This document shows positions 47,201 through 60,972 of a stretch of DNA of 64,000 nucleotides, one piece after another. The stretch spans positions 186,001 to 250,000 of the forward strand of contig JAZGUH010000724.1 of the NCBI GenBank assembly GCA_037893225.1, written 5' to 3'. A program made the translations under genes and the position numbers. The stretch comes from Hippasteria phrygiana. Lineage: Eukaryota; Echinodermata; Asteroidea; Valvatida; Goniasteridae. The notes beneath the pieces are model-generated. The model ran no database searches. It was not told where the DNA came from and saw only the letters and a program-made list of their open reading frames with translations. Positions within the stretch are counted from its first letter, which is position 1; each line of letters begins with the position of its first letter.

Positions 47201-50200
47201 ATATGTATGACTGAGGAATTGTCATAACGAATGCTTTTTTGATGAATAATTGAATTTTGGTGTTTATTTTTTTCTTCTTTGGTTGTCAGAGTATTTGGGA
47301 CAGGATGAAGATTGCCGTGATCGGACAGAGCCAGTTCGGGGAGGAGGTGTACAAGTTGATCAGAAGCAACGGCCATGAAGTCGTAGGAGTCTTTACGATA
47401 CCTGATGTCAATGGCAAGCCAGATCAGCTAGGTAAATATCTGGGCAAACAAATTTCTAATTTTTAAATTGTTTTTAAATGGCATCATTTTATTGCAAACG
47501 GATGTGTGTGTTTGAGACTTGTGAAGAATTACTTTTTAATTAACTTGATGGTGTAATTCAAATTTGTCCATTTACATGTATATGTACAACTTTGTGTATA
47601 AAATTGTTGACTTTTCCCCTTCAAATTATATAAACAAAAATGAACAGTCATGGTCCTGTGGAAGCTGAAATTTACACCGGATTCCCCCCCCCCCTATTAA
47701 AATAAACAAAATACTGGTACCAGCAGTTTTGAAGACATGCCCGATACGTCCAAAGTTCAAGTTTAATGTGCATTTTGCATAACAATTCCCCTTAAATCTG
47801 CTCTGCGAAATTGGTAATTATTCCAGCACAGCTTACTTTTTCATCGAACTCATTTCTGTTTATTTTAACCCTAACCCTCCAGGGCATGTTTGCTAGAACC
47901 CTGCCAGACGTATCAGATTGCATACTTTGTCACATTGACTTGTATGCAGAGTCTAGCAAAGTGGAGCTGTCAGCACATAAATGTATGCACTGTGCTGCAC
48001 CTGGCGGGGTCAGGGTTAATTAATAAATGTGACCTGGCGGGGTCAGGGTTAATTAATAAACGTGACCTGGCGGGGTCAGGGTTAATTAATAAACGTGACC
48101 TTAAAAACAAAACAAGTGTAAAGTATATGAAGCAAAAGTAAAAAAAAAGAGATGATCATATCCTGAAAATACATGCAGTAAGCTTTTATTTCATGTATTG
48201 TGTGTTGCTGTACATAGCGCTCATTCCTGAGCCCCGCGCCATAAGGCAACATAAAAAAATTAATTGTTTCTCATCAGACCCTTGTGGCGAAAAGGTCCGT
48301 CAGGGCAATTTACATTTTGTATTTTATAGAATACAATGTCCGTCGCGCGACCCTGTATTAGCCTAGATTTATTGATTTTCCCGGCTTCTGGCACATTGCC
48401 ACTAACGTTACTATCATGGAGTTCACACGGCCTGCTGTTGGGTCAGGTTGCCGGTGTTTACAAAAAACCTCTCCAACGTGAGTTTTAACTGGCATTGTTT
48501 ACAACAGCGTGTTTTATAGCGTATATAGCTCGGAATTTCTGTGCGTCCGGTACCTTTATATTTTACCTTTAATAATTATAAAATATTTTTTTTAAATCCG
48601 CACGAAAAATCCGCCCGGTCGCTGATGAGAAACAAGTTAATTTGTTTTAGGTTGCCTAATGTGTGGAATTTCTTAGAGCCCTGAGCCTTTGTTGTGAGAA
48701 AATGAAGTACAAGTTTGTCGCCTGTGCGCACTCTAACCCGAGTTCAAAAAAGAAATCGCCCCAAAATATTTTAAGATTAAGTTTTAAAATATTAAGATAT
48801 AGAATTGGGCTATTCAAATGTAAAGCTCGGAAAGCGACAGTACAGCTTTCCAGCCATTTTGTGCTGCCAGGTCACATTTTTTGTCTTAGATATTAAATGC
48901 TCAATTGGCTTACCTTCCCCCAGTACCACATTCTTTGTTCAGTCAGGCGTGAACAACTTGAGCAGAAAAACAATTAAAGATTTCATCCTCAAGTGTTGAT
49001 TGAAATGGGAAATATTTTGTGCGTGCAAAGTTTGTTCCATGAAAACGGTGTAAAAATGAGTCATAGCTGCTAAAATGGAAAAGTTAGGGCATTTTTCTGT
49101 TCTGGCCAATTTTCCAATCAGGAAACTTGTTTGTCACATGAACAAATGGCACTCCATACAAAAATATTGTAATGGTGACACATAAATGTTATAGCACCAT
49201 TAGAAAGATCTGGGCCCAATTTCATGGCTCTGCTAACCACAGCATTCCGCGCTTACGATCACCATTTTGCGCTAACAGCGCTTGCGGAAAAATTCTGCGC
49301 TAACCCTGTAAGCACAGAATCCTTAGTTACGGGATGTACGCATGCTCAGGAGCCAAAATTCCCCGCTAACGCGTGAAATACGCTTGCCGTAAGCACGGAA
49401 TTTTCTGCTACAGTAAGCAGGGATTTTTCGCTAGCGGTAAGCAGAGCCATGAAATTGGGCCCTGAAAAAGCTCTTTCCGTTGGTATGAGGATGAAGTATG
49501 GACAGCAAAAAATACAAACACTACAGAGTTGATTGAAACATGGTGAGCATATCTGGCTGCTTTGTGTGTAGTTTCCTTGTCGAGTAAACTTGACATTGGT
49601 AAAGAAAGGGTTAAGCAGTACTGCAGTCAACATTAATCTTAATCCTATTGTGAAATGTTATATATGTTTTTTGATATTTCTCCAATTTCAGCGGCTACTG
49701 CGGAAAAGGATGGTGTCCGTGTTTTCAAATTTCCAAGATGGCGGGTCAAAGGGCAAGCTATACCGGAAGTTCTTGAGGTATGTTGTACGCCTAGCCCTAG
49801 AAGGACGCTATGATATAGCGTCCTAGCGCCCAAGTATGCAAAACAGTCCTATGCTAGAAACCGAAGATCAAAAATCACACTTTACCTGCATATATATTCT
49901 TGGCATCATCTTCGTCAAACAGTTCAACAGCCCATCTCCCCGTTCGGATAGAAATATTCCTCCAAGAATGTCAAGAACAGGAGATATTTACGGCGCAAAA
50001 TCGTCTCTACGCGACGCTGACTTCACAAACACGAGGAGTAATACCTTGTCTTGAATGTTCATCAACAGAGGGCGCAATTTCGGCCGTGCACGCGGCGACT
50101 GTAAATTGCGCCCTCTGTTGATGAATGTTCTAAATGTGGGTATTACTCCTCGTGTTTGTGAAGTCAATGGAGACGATTTTGCGCCGCAAATTACTTCTGT

Positions 50201-53200
50201 TCTTGACATTCTTGGAGGAATATTTCTATCCGAACGGGGAGATGGGCTGTTGAACTGTTTGACGAAGATTATGCCAAGAATATTTATGCAGGTAAAGTGT
50301 GATTTTTGATCTTCATTTTTCAGAAATGAATGGATTTGGTGGTTAGTATTTATAGAGAATACTGTAACACGGACCTGTTTAACCCCTTGAGTATGGTATT
50401 TTACGGGAGACGTCGGGGTGCCGCGGCGGGTCTGGCAGCCAAGCGAACCGCTACAATGTGTTTGTGCAGTCAAGCGTAACATACACAATAATCCAACAAT
50501 GAAACTGCACAAACGGCGGCCAATGGCGTCATCCGGCCTGGTGGCACTGTATTTTTTGCGCCAAATTCCGTCATCCGTACGCAAGGGGTTAAAGCTTTGT
50601 GTATAGATGCTGGGAAAACAAAGAAAAAATACTGTTCTTGTAGTCTGGTTCCCTGACACTACTTCAGACAACTGAACAGTTTATGGACGTCAGGGAATTA
50701 TCAGGTCGGGGAACTTGACCAGCTGGCCTGCACCCATTAATGGATGTGTAACTAATTCCCAAACAAAATGTGGACCAACTAAAGTTGGTAAATTTAAGGC
50801 TGAATTTTTAAAAATGCAGTATTTTTCCGCAACGATTGTCGGCCAACCATCACTGGAATTGGATGCAAAATTTTCAGTAATAAGTTGCCATTTCACAGGA
50901 TGCTTGAGGCTATTATTTACTTAGTCAAGTAAGGCATTTCATAATAATTCAGTTGTTTTAGTTTTTGATGTTTGCAAATGTTATTGCGTTTAAGAGGCCT
51001 CCCTAGGAAAATTTGTGCTTCCTGGGTGCCCACTGCAAATTGACATTGTGGTGATGACCTTTTTGCGTGATTCCCACAGGCCTACCGGGAGACCAAGCCG
51101 GATCTGAACGTCATGCCCTTCTGCTCACAGTTCATCCCGTCGGAGGTGACTGATCACCCTCAGCATGGCTCCATCGTCTACCATCCGTCTATCCTACCAA
51201 GACATCGAGGGGCGTCCGCCATCAACTGGTAAACATAGATCTCTAGTGAAAGTATTGTGCTGCATTCAACGGCAAAAGATGTTAGTGAGGAGGGGAGGGA
51301 CTGTCTTCTACTTCCTCAAAGTTTCTGAAAAGAAAACTAAAAAGAAGCTATAAGAATGAAAATCATACAAGATGAATAAAATTAAATGTTTAGGGCTTAA
51401 TTAATAAGTCTGTTGGCATGTTGCTCATTGGTGCAAATATGTGGCCCTGGGACAGCTCCTTGCTGCTTGTAAACTGATGTCATCCTACGTTTGTGTAATA
51501 CATGTAGGACCTTGATGTGTGGTGACAAGTACGGTGGGTTCTCCATCTTCTACGCCGACGATGGGCTAGATACAGGCCCTGTTCTTTTACAGAGGGAGGT
51601 GTACGTTGACATCAACGACACCGTGGATACATTGTACAACAGGTTCCTCTACCCCGAGGGTATCAAAGCTATGGTAAGATCAGTATGATAAATTAGTAAG
51701 TCAAATTAGTAATGTACGGTGCATTTATAAATCGCACATGCCCACCATAATCCTGGCATTATTACCCCTGCTCACCAGGCCAATCAATCATTAAGTGTTA
51801 TCTCATTCCAGGGGGAGGCAGTGCAGATGATTGCCGACGGCAAAGCGCCCAAGATCACCCAGCCTGAGGAGGGCGCCACCTACGATCTCATCTGGAAGAA
51901 GAAAGAAGTTGCCGAGGTATCGAGATATCAACTTGGCTTGTTTATTTCCGATAAATGCAAAACCTCTTTCATCACAGCAGTTACTCCTGCTCCCAATAAG
52001 TAAAAGGAACCGTTAAAGGAGCAAAGACAATTTGGGAGACCGCCAACATGGGGCAAGATAGCTTAGTTGGTAGAGTGCCGGTACGGTATTCTGGAGGTTG
52101 CAGGTTCGAATCTTGCTCCTGCCGGTTTTCTTTGTTCACTTTGAAAGTTCATTCAAAATTACCAATTCGGTTGTTTCCCTTGTGGTTTGTTTGATGGCAC
52201 AATAAATATCTGGTGCAACCTGTTTTCACAGGCACAACCATGTCGTACAACAATACCAGCGTGATCTAAATGCCTCTTTTTCATCTGAAAACTAGAAAAA
52301 AGCAAAGGGGGTGGATTTCAGTTCTTAAATCTTTACAGTTAGTCATGCAAGAGGGCGCTGTTTTTGTTTGGTAATGGATTACCGGAGTGTGACTTCAGTT
52401 GGCATGAAAACCGGTTCTACAAACTGCCATAAAAGGCCAAGTGCCAGGCATTATGTGATGCTGCTCATTGTTAATAACCAATCATTCAACATTTGGCCAG
52501 AATAAAAACTTACTTAATCTGGTTCAAATTGTAAGGTGGCATCATCACTTTGATAATCGATAAAAGGAACTCCTTGTCAGAAAGAGTGTAGCATGAAAAA
52601 TCCTCCTCCAAAATAATGCACCGACAAGGTTTTTAAGAAATACTGTAGAGAAATAGATTCCAAATGAGCTATTTTGTATGGTACAAAGTAAAACACTAAG
52701 CCTTCCCCAAGAAAACTTAAAAACAAAATACTTTTTGTACACACTATGGAGACACCATGAATTAAACAGTTGAACCTGCATAATGTGGCCAGCCGGTCAT
52801 AGCCCTAACTAGACATAAAATTACACCTTCCCAGCATGCGCAGCAGGTCTACCTGTCCATTGTGGCCACTTTACGCAGGTTTGACTGGACTTTCCCTTAC
52901 TAACTCAACAATTTTTTATTTTTTTTTAAATTTTTTTTTTTTTAAATATTTCAGATCAAATGGGACCAGACAGGTGAGATGCTGCATAATTTCATCCGTG
53001 GTAACGACATGATCCCTGGTGCATGGGCCACCATCGACGGACAGGTAACGGAGCAGTAACTATTTGAAGCAAGATATGGGACGGAGGGAACCCTTCCCCA
53101 AAAAACAAACTTTTGTGTTGGTCATTGTGTTCCCGGAATCTAAGGAATTCCTGTAATTTCTAAATAAAAAAATGTTTAAACTGTTCTGAGAAGAGAAAAA

Positions 53201-56200
53201 AGTTGTAGCAAAATTAGGACCTTCCCTTTTTTTTCAGAATGATTTCCTGAAGTTACAAAATCCTGTGATAAGAAAAGAGGCACAGACGAGCCTCATTCCA
53301 TTCTACTGATTTCAAAATGTGTACGTCTAGTTTTGTGACTGGACTGTAGCTTGGAAAAAATAAATTATCCATAAACACTGATTTGGTTTTTAGCTTTAAA
53401 GGAAGTATACATCATTTGCTTTTGCTGTAATTTTCAGATATAAATGGATTTGGAGGTTAGTATTTTATAGGGTGCTGGCAAATACTGCAACACTGGCCTG
53501 TTTAAAGTTTTGTGTACAAAGATGCTGGAAAACCGTAGTCTGCGCAGAGAGAACAAAATCTGTTGTAGTAGTCTGGTTCCCTGACCATACTTTAGACAAA
53601 ACGGAGCAATTTAAAGACGTCGGGGGAATTGTCAGGTCGGGGAACTAGACAATTTCCAACGATTGTCAGTCGACAATCGTTGGAAAAGGATATCAATTTC
53701 CACTTTTCTCAAAAACGACAGCACACCAGGTGCCATGATTTCACAGGATACTTGAGACTGCTATTTACATAGTCCAGTACGGTATTTTGTAATAATTCAG
53801 TATTGTTTTTTTATGTTTGCAAATGATGTATACTACCTTTAAAAAGCGATGGGATTTAGCTATTTTTCTGCAAAGGAATGTTTTCTTAAATGAGTGAATA
53901 AAATAAGTTTCAATTATTTCAGAAAAGACAAGTAAACACCTATACATATCATTTAGTGCAAACACGTGTGTAAAATGTTAATAGCGTGTGTTATCTTTGT
54001 CTTGGTCCCGTGGTGTAAATTTGCAGCTTCAGTGTGGCACATTGTTTAAAAGTTGAAATGCTGTTGAAGTAGGGTTCTAAATGTTCAGCAAATTGAACGA
54101 AAAGTCACAGGCGTAATCTGATTACGTGGGTAAAAAGATTTATGAGTGGTTGGGTGTGATCATACTCATAAGGTCTCGTTACCTTTCTGTTTCTGTTGTA
54201 GAAAGTGTCCATGTTTGGGTCCAAGCTGCTGAAAGGGGCGCGGCCCAAGGGCAGGGAGGTCCCAATCCCTGGGTGTGCCACGCCTGCTATCGTCACCAAG
54301 GACGGCATGGTATTCACCGGGAATGACGGTCAAATGGTGAGTTGCGCTGACAATTTTGACTTGGCTTTACTTAAGACAAGTTTAAGCTATGTGATACAAT
54401 TTAGCTTGATGAATAGTTTTTGCTTAATACAGTTGAGACACGTTACTTTTTAAAATAATCAAGTTTTCACAGAAATTAAAATAAGACCAAATACTATAAA
54501 AGGTTCTGCAACAATGTTGAATACATGAACAAATATTTCAATGGACTTTCCTGTTGTAGTAATTTATTGGGACTTGAAATCATGCTGACCCCGCCCACAA
54601 CCGTTCCTTTCTGGATGATAAAACATTGCAGGACACTCCCCTGCACCACCAGGCCGTGTTTGATACATGGCTGCACAATGTGCACATATGAAAGGTGCTT
54701 CAAACACCGTTTTTATTTTACCCCAGAAAGGGGTAGTCTCTTTGGGTCAGTCGTTTTTCACTTTTTCATACTTATGCCATTGAAAATTGAAAAACACTTC
54801 AGAAAGTTTTGTAAAGATGGGAATTTCCTTGTTTTTTTTGTTAATTCTAAGTTGCATGCCTGTAATAAACAAGTACCACGAACCATACAACCGCGAATTT
54901 TTCAATGCAATGGGGTGTGATCTAATATGCAGATTAGATGCATGCGCATCTCATTAGCAAAGCCGTGATACACGCGTGGCATGGAAAAATAAACACCCGA
55001 GTCAACTGTCCACCCACCCACCCACCCACCCACCCACCCACCCACCAACATAAGCAGCAGTAGACCACGGCGTGTTTTACGCCGCTGTGGTAAAAATACT
55101 GAAACACAGAAATCCATCGAAATCTATCTTTCATTGTGCATTCATTTCAGAATCACTTAAAGTGTATTCCCAAGTTTGATTTCTGAACCTTCAAGGTGAA
55201 TCTTAGCACTTTGTGAATTTGGCTGCAGGAATATTGAAATACCAAAAATTCCAGTGTGTGAGCTGTCAATAGTCGTTATTTTACTTCCGGATAGTCGCAT
55301 TTATTTGAGCCTTTCCAGTAAAAGCTGCATACATTTGGGTTGTATTTTTGTCTCGGCAGTTGAAAGTCAAGACACTCCAGTTTGAAGACGGTCGCATGAT
55401 CCAGGCGCAGAAGTACGGCTTGGGAGACGACGCGGAGGAAAAGATCGAAATGACGCCCGAGGAGATCAAAATGAGTGAAGCAATCAAGGTGTGTAGAAAG
55501 AATGCGTGTGTATATACTGGCAATTGTGGACTAGGGACTGAAGGGTTAGGGCATAGACAAAGGGGTCTACGGTTGACCGAACGTCAACGATTGAAAATCG
55601 TGTACAAAACATATGGGAGGGCTTCCGAAAAAGAGTATAAACAAAAGAGGGACAATAGGAGGTCCGCGATTGCCGGTATTTACAGACTTCAACTCTGGCC
55701 CAGTCTTGCATTTTTGCAACTTGCCATTTGTGTCGAGGTTCGATATAGCATACATGTAGGTTGAGCTGACAGTTACAGGCAGTGTTCATACTTGGTGCGA
55801 TTCAACAGAGACACTGGAATTTGGGAGCTCAGTTGGTAGAGTGCCAGTACGGTATTCTGGAGGTCGCTCCTGCCAGTTTTCTTTGTTCACTTTGAAAATT
55901 TATTTAAAATTATCTAGCCAGTTTCCCTTGTGGTTTGTTTGACGAAATTATAAGTTAAAATGTCGTATCCTCATTGAGTGATCCCCACAATGTCGCTTCC
56001 CAGGTTGTATCGTTAAAGTAGGGCGTGATGTCTGGCTATACGGAATGATGGGTTTATGACTTCTGACTAGCGCCCTCCGATCAAAAACACTGACAATTTG
56101 GGAGACCGCCAACACAGGGCAAGATAGCTCAGTTGGTAGAGCGCCGGTACGGTATTACGGAGGTCGCAGGTTCGAATCGCGCTCCTGCCGGTTTCTTTGT

Positions 56201-59200
56201 TCACTTTGAAAATGTAATCAAAATTTACCTAGTCAGTTTCCCTTGTGGATTGTTTGACAAAACAAATTAACCCTAACCCTCCAGGGCATTTTTGGCTAGA
56301 AACCCTGCCAGACGCATCAGATTGCATACTTTGTCACATTGACTTGCGTGAAGAGTCCAGCAAAGTGGAGCTGTCAGCACAGATGCACTGTGCTGCGTCT
56401 GGCAGGGTTATGGTTAAGCCGTTAGTGACGGCTACAATCTGTACAAAAACCTCAATTGGCTACAGGAGTTTTTGGTTGAGCTATCAATATACGATTTGAA
56501 AGTCTAGCATTGCGGGTGGCCTCGGAATATGATTATTTTGGCAACTGTTCAAAACGTCCACCACCGTCACTTCAGCTATTGAATATTCCAGACCTTTGGA
56601 ACTATTTTCCAGACGAAGTCCATAGCAACGCAAATCATATTCCGAGTCCTCCAGAGTCCTGCAGATATTGATAACCTGAAAACAAGATTATTATTTTGTC
56701 CTAAACTGTCTAGGAGTTTTGGAGAAAACTGATAACACCCGCTGTGTGTATGCCTTGGCGGATATCGCAATAGTTCATAGGCCGCCGAGGCATAACATTT
56801 GCATTTACGTGTACAGAGACCGATGTCGTCAGTGCATGCACACACCTTGATAAAAATGCAATTTTGCATTAATTGACAGGAAATTTCAAATTTGCAAACA
56901 TTCGCGTGGCTTACATAAAACGGGTGTTTTTTTTTTTTTTTTTTTAAACCTCCTACTATTATAACTATCACAACCTATCGAAAAACCAAATCCTCTCCTC
57001 TCCCACAGCTTGTGTGTCTCAACCCGTTACTCGATAGGTTTTGATAGATAGGGTAGCTGGCTCCAATTTGGCACCTGGTGAGGGAGGGTTAAATAAGTAC
57101 AAAAACATGTTATGCCGACAGAGCAGAAGAACACTTTTTTCGGTCGATACATTACAAAAATAAGTCTGGCTGGCTGGACTGAGAATCTGGCAGCTGGGCT
57201 GGCAAAACAGGTTTGGTTGAGCAAGGAGTGATCAGGGTAGCCTTGCTTGTCAGTCTTCATGTCTGTCTATCTGTCCAATGAATGTTATTTAACTTGGCCT
57301 TTGGTTTAGAAGTCATCGGTTGCGGCTTGAGTCTACAGTCAGCAGCAGCAGCAGTAGCACCATTTAGGTAGTCAGATGTGATTTGTTGGGACGGCCAAGC
57401 ACACATACATGTAACGAGTGCAAACTGGGCAGCAACAGATGTTAATATTGCACACGCGCGTCGTATCAAAATGAAGGCAAAGTCTGTTTCTTTGCTGCAG
57501 TTATTTACAGTTTGGTTTTGACAGGCCACGGAGTGGAGGTGCAACACCTAGGCCGGCGGCCGAATTTGTCCAGGTGGTTCAGTTCAGTTCACATTTATTT
57601 CCATTCTGCACAGGGCAATTGAAATATTTGTGGAGGAACTCGTGTCGGGAGCGGGTCAGGGAGGGCGAGCTTTCCCTGTGCTCTGATTCCGGTTCGTGGC
57701 TGTTTTTACAGTGGTTTTGGGTACATTCATAAGTGCTGATTTCAATTGTTGAAACTGTATTCAGACTTTTACACACTGAGTAAATTTTCCATATCTATAG
57801 GATATATGGACCGGCATCCTCTCAACTAAGATCAGTGGGGACTCGGACTTCTTCAAGATGGGCGGTGGCTCTATGGATGTAGCCAGGTAAGACCATTGTA
57901 TCACTCAAGCCTTGGTTTGTAATTAGGGAATAAATATGTGCTGGGCTGGTTAAAGTATGTTTAAAACCGCCTTGGGGCTTGGATGCTGATAATGACCCCA
58001 GCCGAAGGGTCATTATCAGCATCCAAGCCCCCCAAGGCCAGAATGTAATCTGGAGCAACTTTTTGCATATTTCTGCTTTATTTCGGTGAGCAATGTCACA
58101 TGTACTGCAGTAGATTTAGGGCTGTTCATTTTCAAATAATTTACTATTCGATTATTCAAAACTGTGTTTGGCCGAATATTTGAATATTCACTACTGGCCG
58201 GTCAAGTTTTTCACACGTCAGCTGCATGCATGCTCAACTGCATGCCGCACCGATAAAAAGTTGCAAGCAAAATACGCTGGTGTTTTAGGTGCGGCTATCA
58301 GTACTAGGGACATTTTGTGAATGCGCCTGTTGTATCAAGTACATTACGGCTACGTATAACGTTCTGATAACAAGAAACCAAACTTTAGCCTTCGTTTTTG
58401 CAGTAATTATTTTACAAGTGTAAAGGGTTTTGCGGACGGAAATAAACCTGTCCACAAAGTTACCTTCGACAAAATGCGGCATTTGACACTGCTAAGCGCT
58501 GTAACTTTTCTATTGAAATAGCGTCAGTCATATCTGTATTGATAAAAGTTAAAGCAGTGCTCACCAAGAATATTGGAGCTGAATTTTCGGCCTGACTAGG
58601 CCTTCATATATGTATGTTATTATTTTCGAATATTCAAACCGGCAAAAAGGTATTTGAACATTCGGTCGACGATCGAATAGTCGAACATTTGGCATATTCG
58701 GGACAGCCCTAAGTAGAATTGGTGTATTTCTGCAAAGGTGTTTCAATTTCTCACTCGTTCAAGCATGCATTGGTTCCGCCACGCAGGTTGGTCGAAGAAG
58801 TCAAGCAGAAGTGTAATGGGATTGCGCTGTCCAATGAGGATGTGTACATGGCCACCACCTACGATGCATTCGTGCAGAAAGTCGTCAAGAAGGGGCGTGG
58901 CTTGGATGACTTCGTCTTTGAATATGACGCTGTGAGTGTTCCATTTTTTTCCCTTGAGAATGCAGATTTTCGCATTCCAGATATCTTCTCTTTACTTTGA
59001 TTATGAGTAGGTTTTGCAAATTGGAAACTTTCCTGAAATTTTTGAAATTTTCAGGAATTTAAGGGGTTGTAAATTTGCCCATTTTATCTTGTAAAATGTT
59101 AAAATGCCACTTTTGTTCCAAAATTGACAATAATATGATGCCCTTTACATAAAGAGAAGAACTTTTACATGTTTCGTTGGTAGCTTGGGGCCTTTGTTTG

Positions 59201-60926
59201 TCCTAATTGGCTCCAAAGGCAAAATACTTGTATATTTTATGTTGACCATTTCTGCATGAATACATCTGACAAATGTATAATTCAATTTGTCCAGCTACGC
59301 ATCCAATTAGTGTTTATGCACTTGGCAATTTTTTCAAAAAGTGCGCCTACCTAGGTGAATTTACGCGCTGCAGGAATTTGTAAAATTGACCAGCGAGCTC
59401 TGCTCTTGGTATTAAGTGACCCGACTCTGTTTGACAAGCCATTGCATTAAATGACTTGACTTTAGAATGGACTGATCCTTTAAGTATCTTCCCCTTGTCG
59501 GGTTGACCAATCACAGCCTTGTGTGCACCACGCATCTGTCACGTTTGTCAGACTGTCAGACTTTTGCTAGACCATGGCCTCGGCTGTAATTCGTCAATTC
59601 CTCAAGGGATGGGGCTGGATTGATCGATCTATTTCGAGTGACCGGTTATAAAAGAATTATATTTTCTGTGCTCCTCACCGCTCACCACTTCCTAATGCAG
59701 GTCAAAATGAACGTGAACGACATGGACCTGGAGTTCCCCAACCAACTCTTCATCAACAACGACTTTGTGGATGCCGAGGACGGTAAGACCTTTGACACCA
59801 TCAACCCGACCGACGAGAGCGTCATCTGCAAGGTTGCCAAGGGAACCGCGGCGGACGTGGATACTGCCGTTGCAGCAGCCAAGGTATTGCGACAATGTCC
59901 TGCAGTATCGGACAAATATAGACCGTTTTCATGTGTAGTAATGCTCATTGAAATGCTTATTCAAATAAACTAATATTTAACCTCTCCCATACAGTACATG
60001 TACTCTGATAACTCTGGCAATCCACATGTGATTTTATTCAGCTCTTGAATACGGACGAGGGCCATAGCCACGGTTTGAACAAGACCCCCTGGCCGGTTGG
60101 CATCTGTATGCGCATTCCTGTGCATACTCAATCCATTGCTTACCTGCTGTTTGTATTACGCTTGGCCGCACAAGCCAGTCTCGGCATACCGGCATCCCAT
60201 TAACCCTAACCCCCACGAGGTATTCTCTGAGCACCCTGCCAAATGCAACAGAATGCAACACAGCTGAAATAAGAACCCTGCCAAATGCAATGTTACACTG
60301 TGCAGTGAACTCATCTGTAACCAACCAGCCTTGTTGCTGGAGGCTTATACATGTATACTACTAAATACAAAAGAATGCATCGGACCAGGAGACATGCCTT
60401 GACTGCTAAATGCAACAACTTTTTTACAATTGGTGCATTCTGTTGCATTTAGCAGGGTTAGGATTAATAACAGCTGGACAGATGGGGTTAACATTTCAAG
60501 CCGTCTTGTCACATGGGAGACAAAAATCTGTAACATTGTTTGAGATTGTAACTGTACTTCCTGAATGTATTCAAAGTGGATTGATGTCTTCCTGAAGCAA
60601 ATGCACTTTGCCAGAGAATTAAGAAAGAAATAAGGAAAGAATGTTAAAACACTTATACAAGTGCTGCTATTCACAATGGGCGCAAATAGCAATAAAATAA
60701 ATAAATAAATGAATATAAAATAACGGTGATTACAATACACAGTGATGTCGAAGCAACAAGAACAGCACCAAATTTAGGTTGCGTTTGTACCCCAAGCTAT
60801 GGATGGACAAACGACAAAATAACCAAAGGACGAGTTGGGTGTATATAAGAAAATGTATACAAGTACAGGACAAGAATGTAATCATTGAAAGTTTTGGTTT
60901 CAGTTTTATATTTAAGCTTAAAAGTT

Positions 60927-60972
<46 letters not shown>

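Noticed and set aside
47868..47881. Telomeric repeat (TTAACCCTAACCC)
   Set aside because: Only two units, always at MITE ends with TTAA; not a telomere or interstitial telomere array.
54902..55134. Trp-Gly repeat protein on the minus strand
   Set aside because: Encoded by the (CCCA)n microsatellite at 55011-55046.
56120..56192. tRNA gene
   Set aside because: Good A and B boxes, but the same leader and tail occur at 52028 and 55818, so it is a SINE; no clean cloverleaf with a matching acceptor stem was established.
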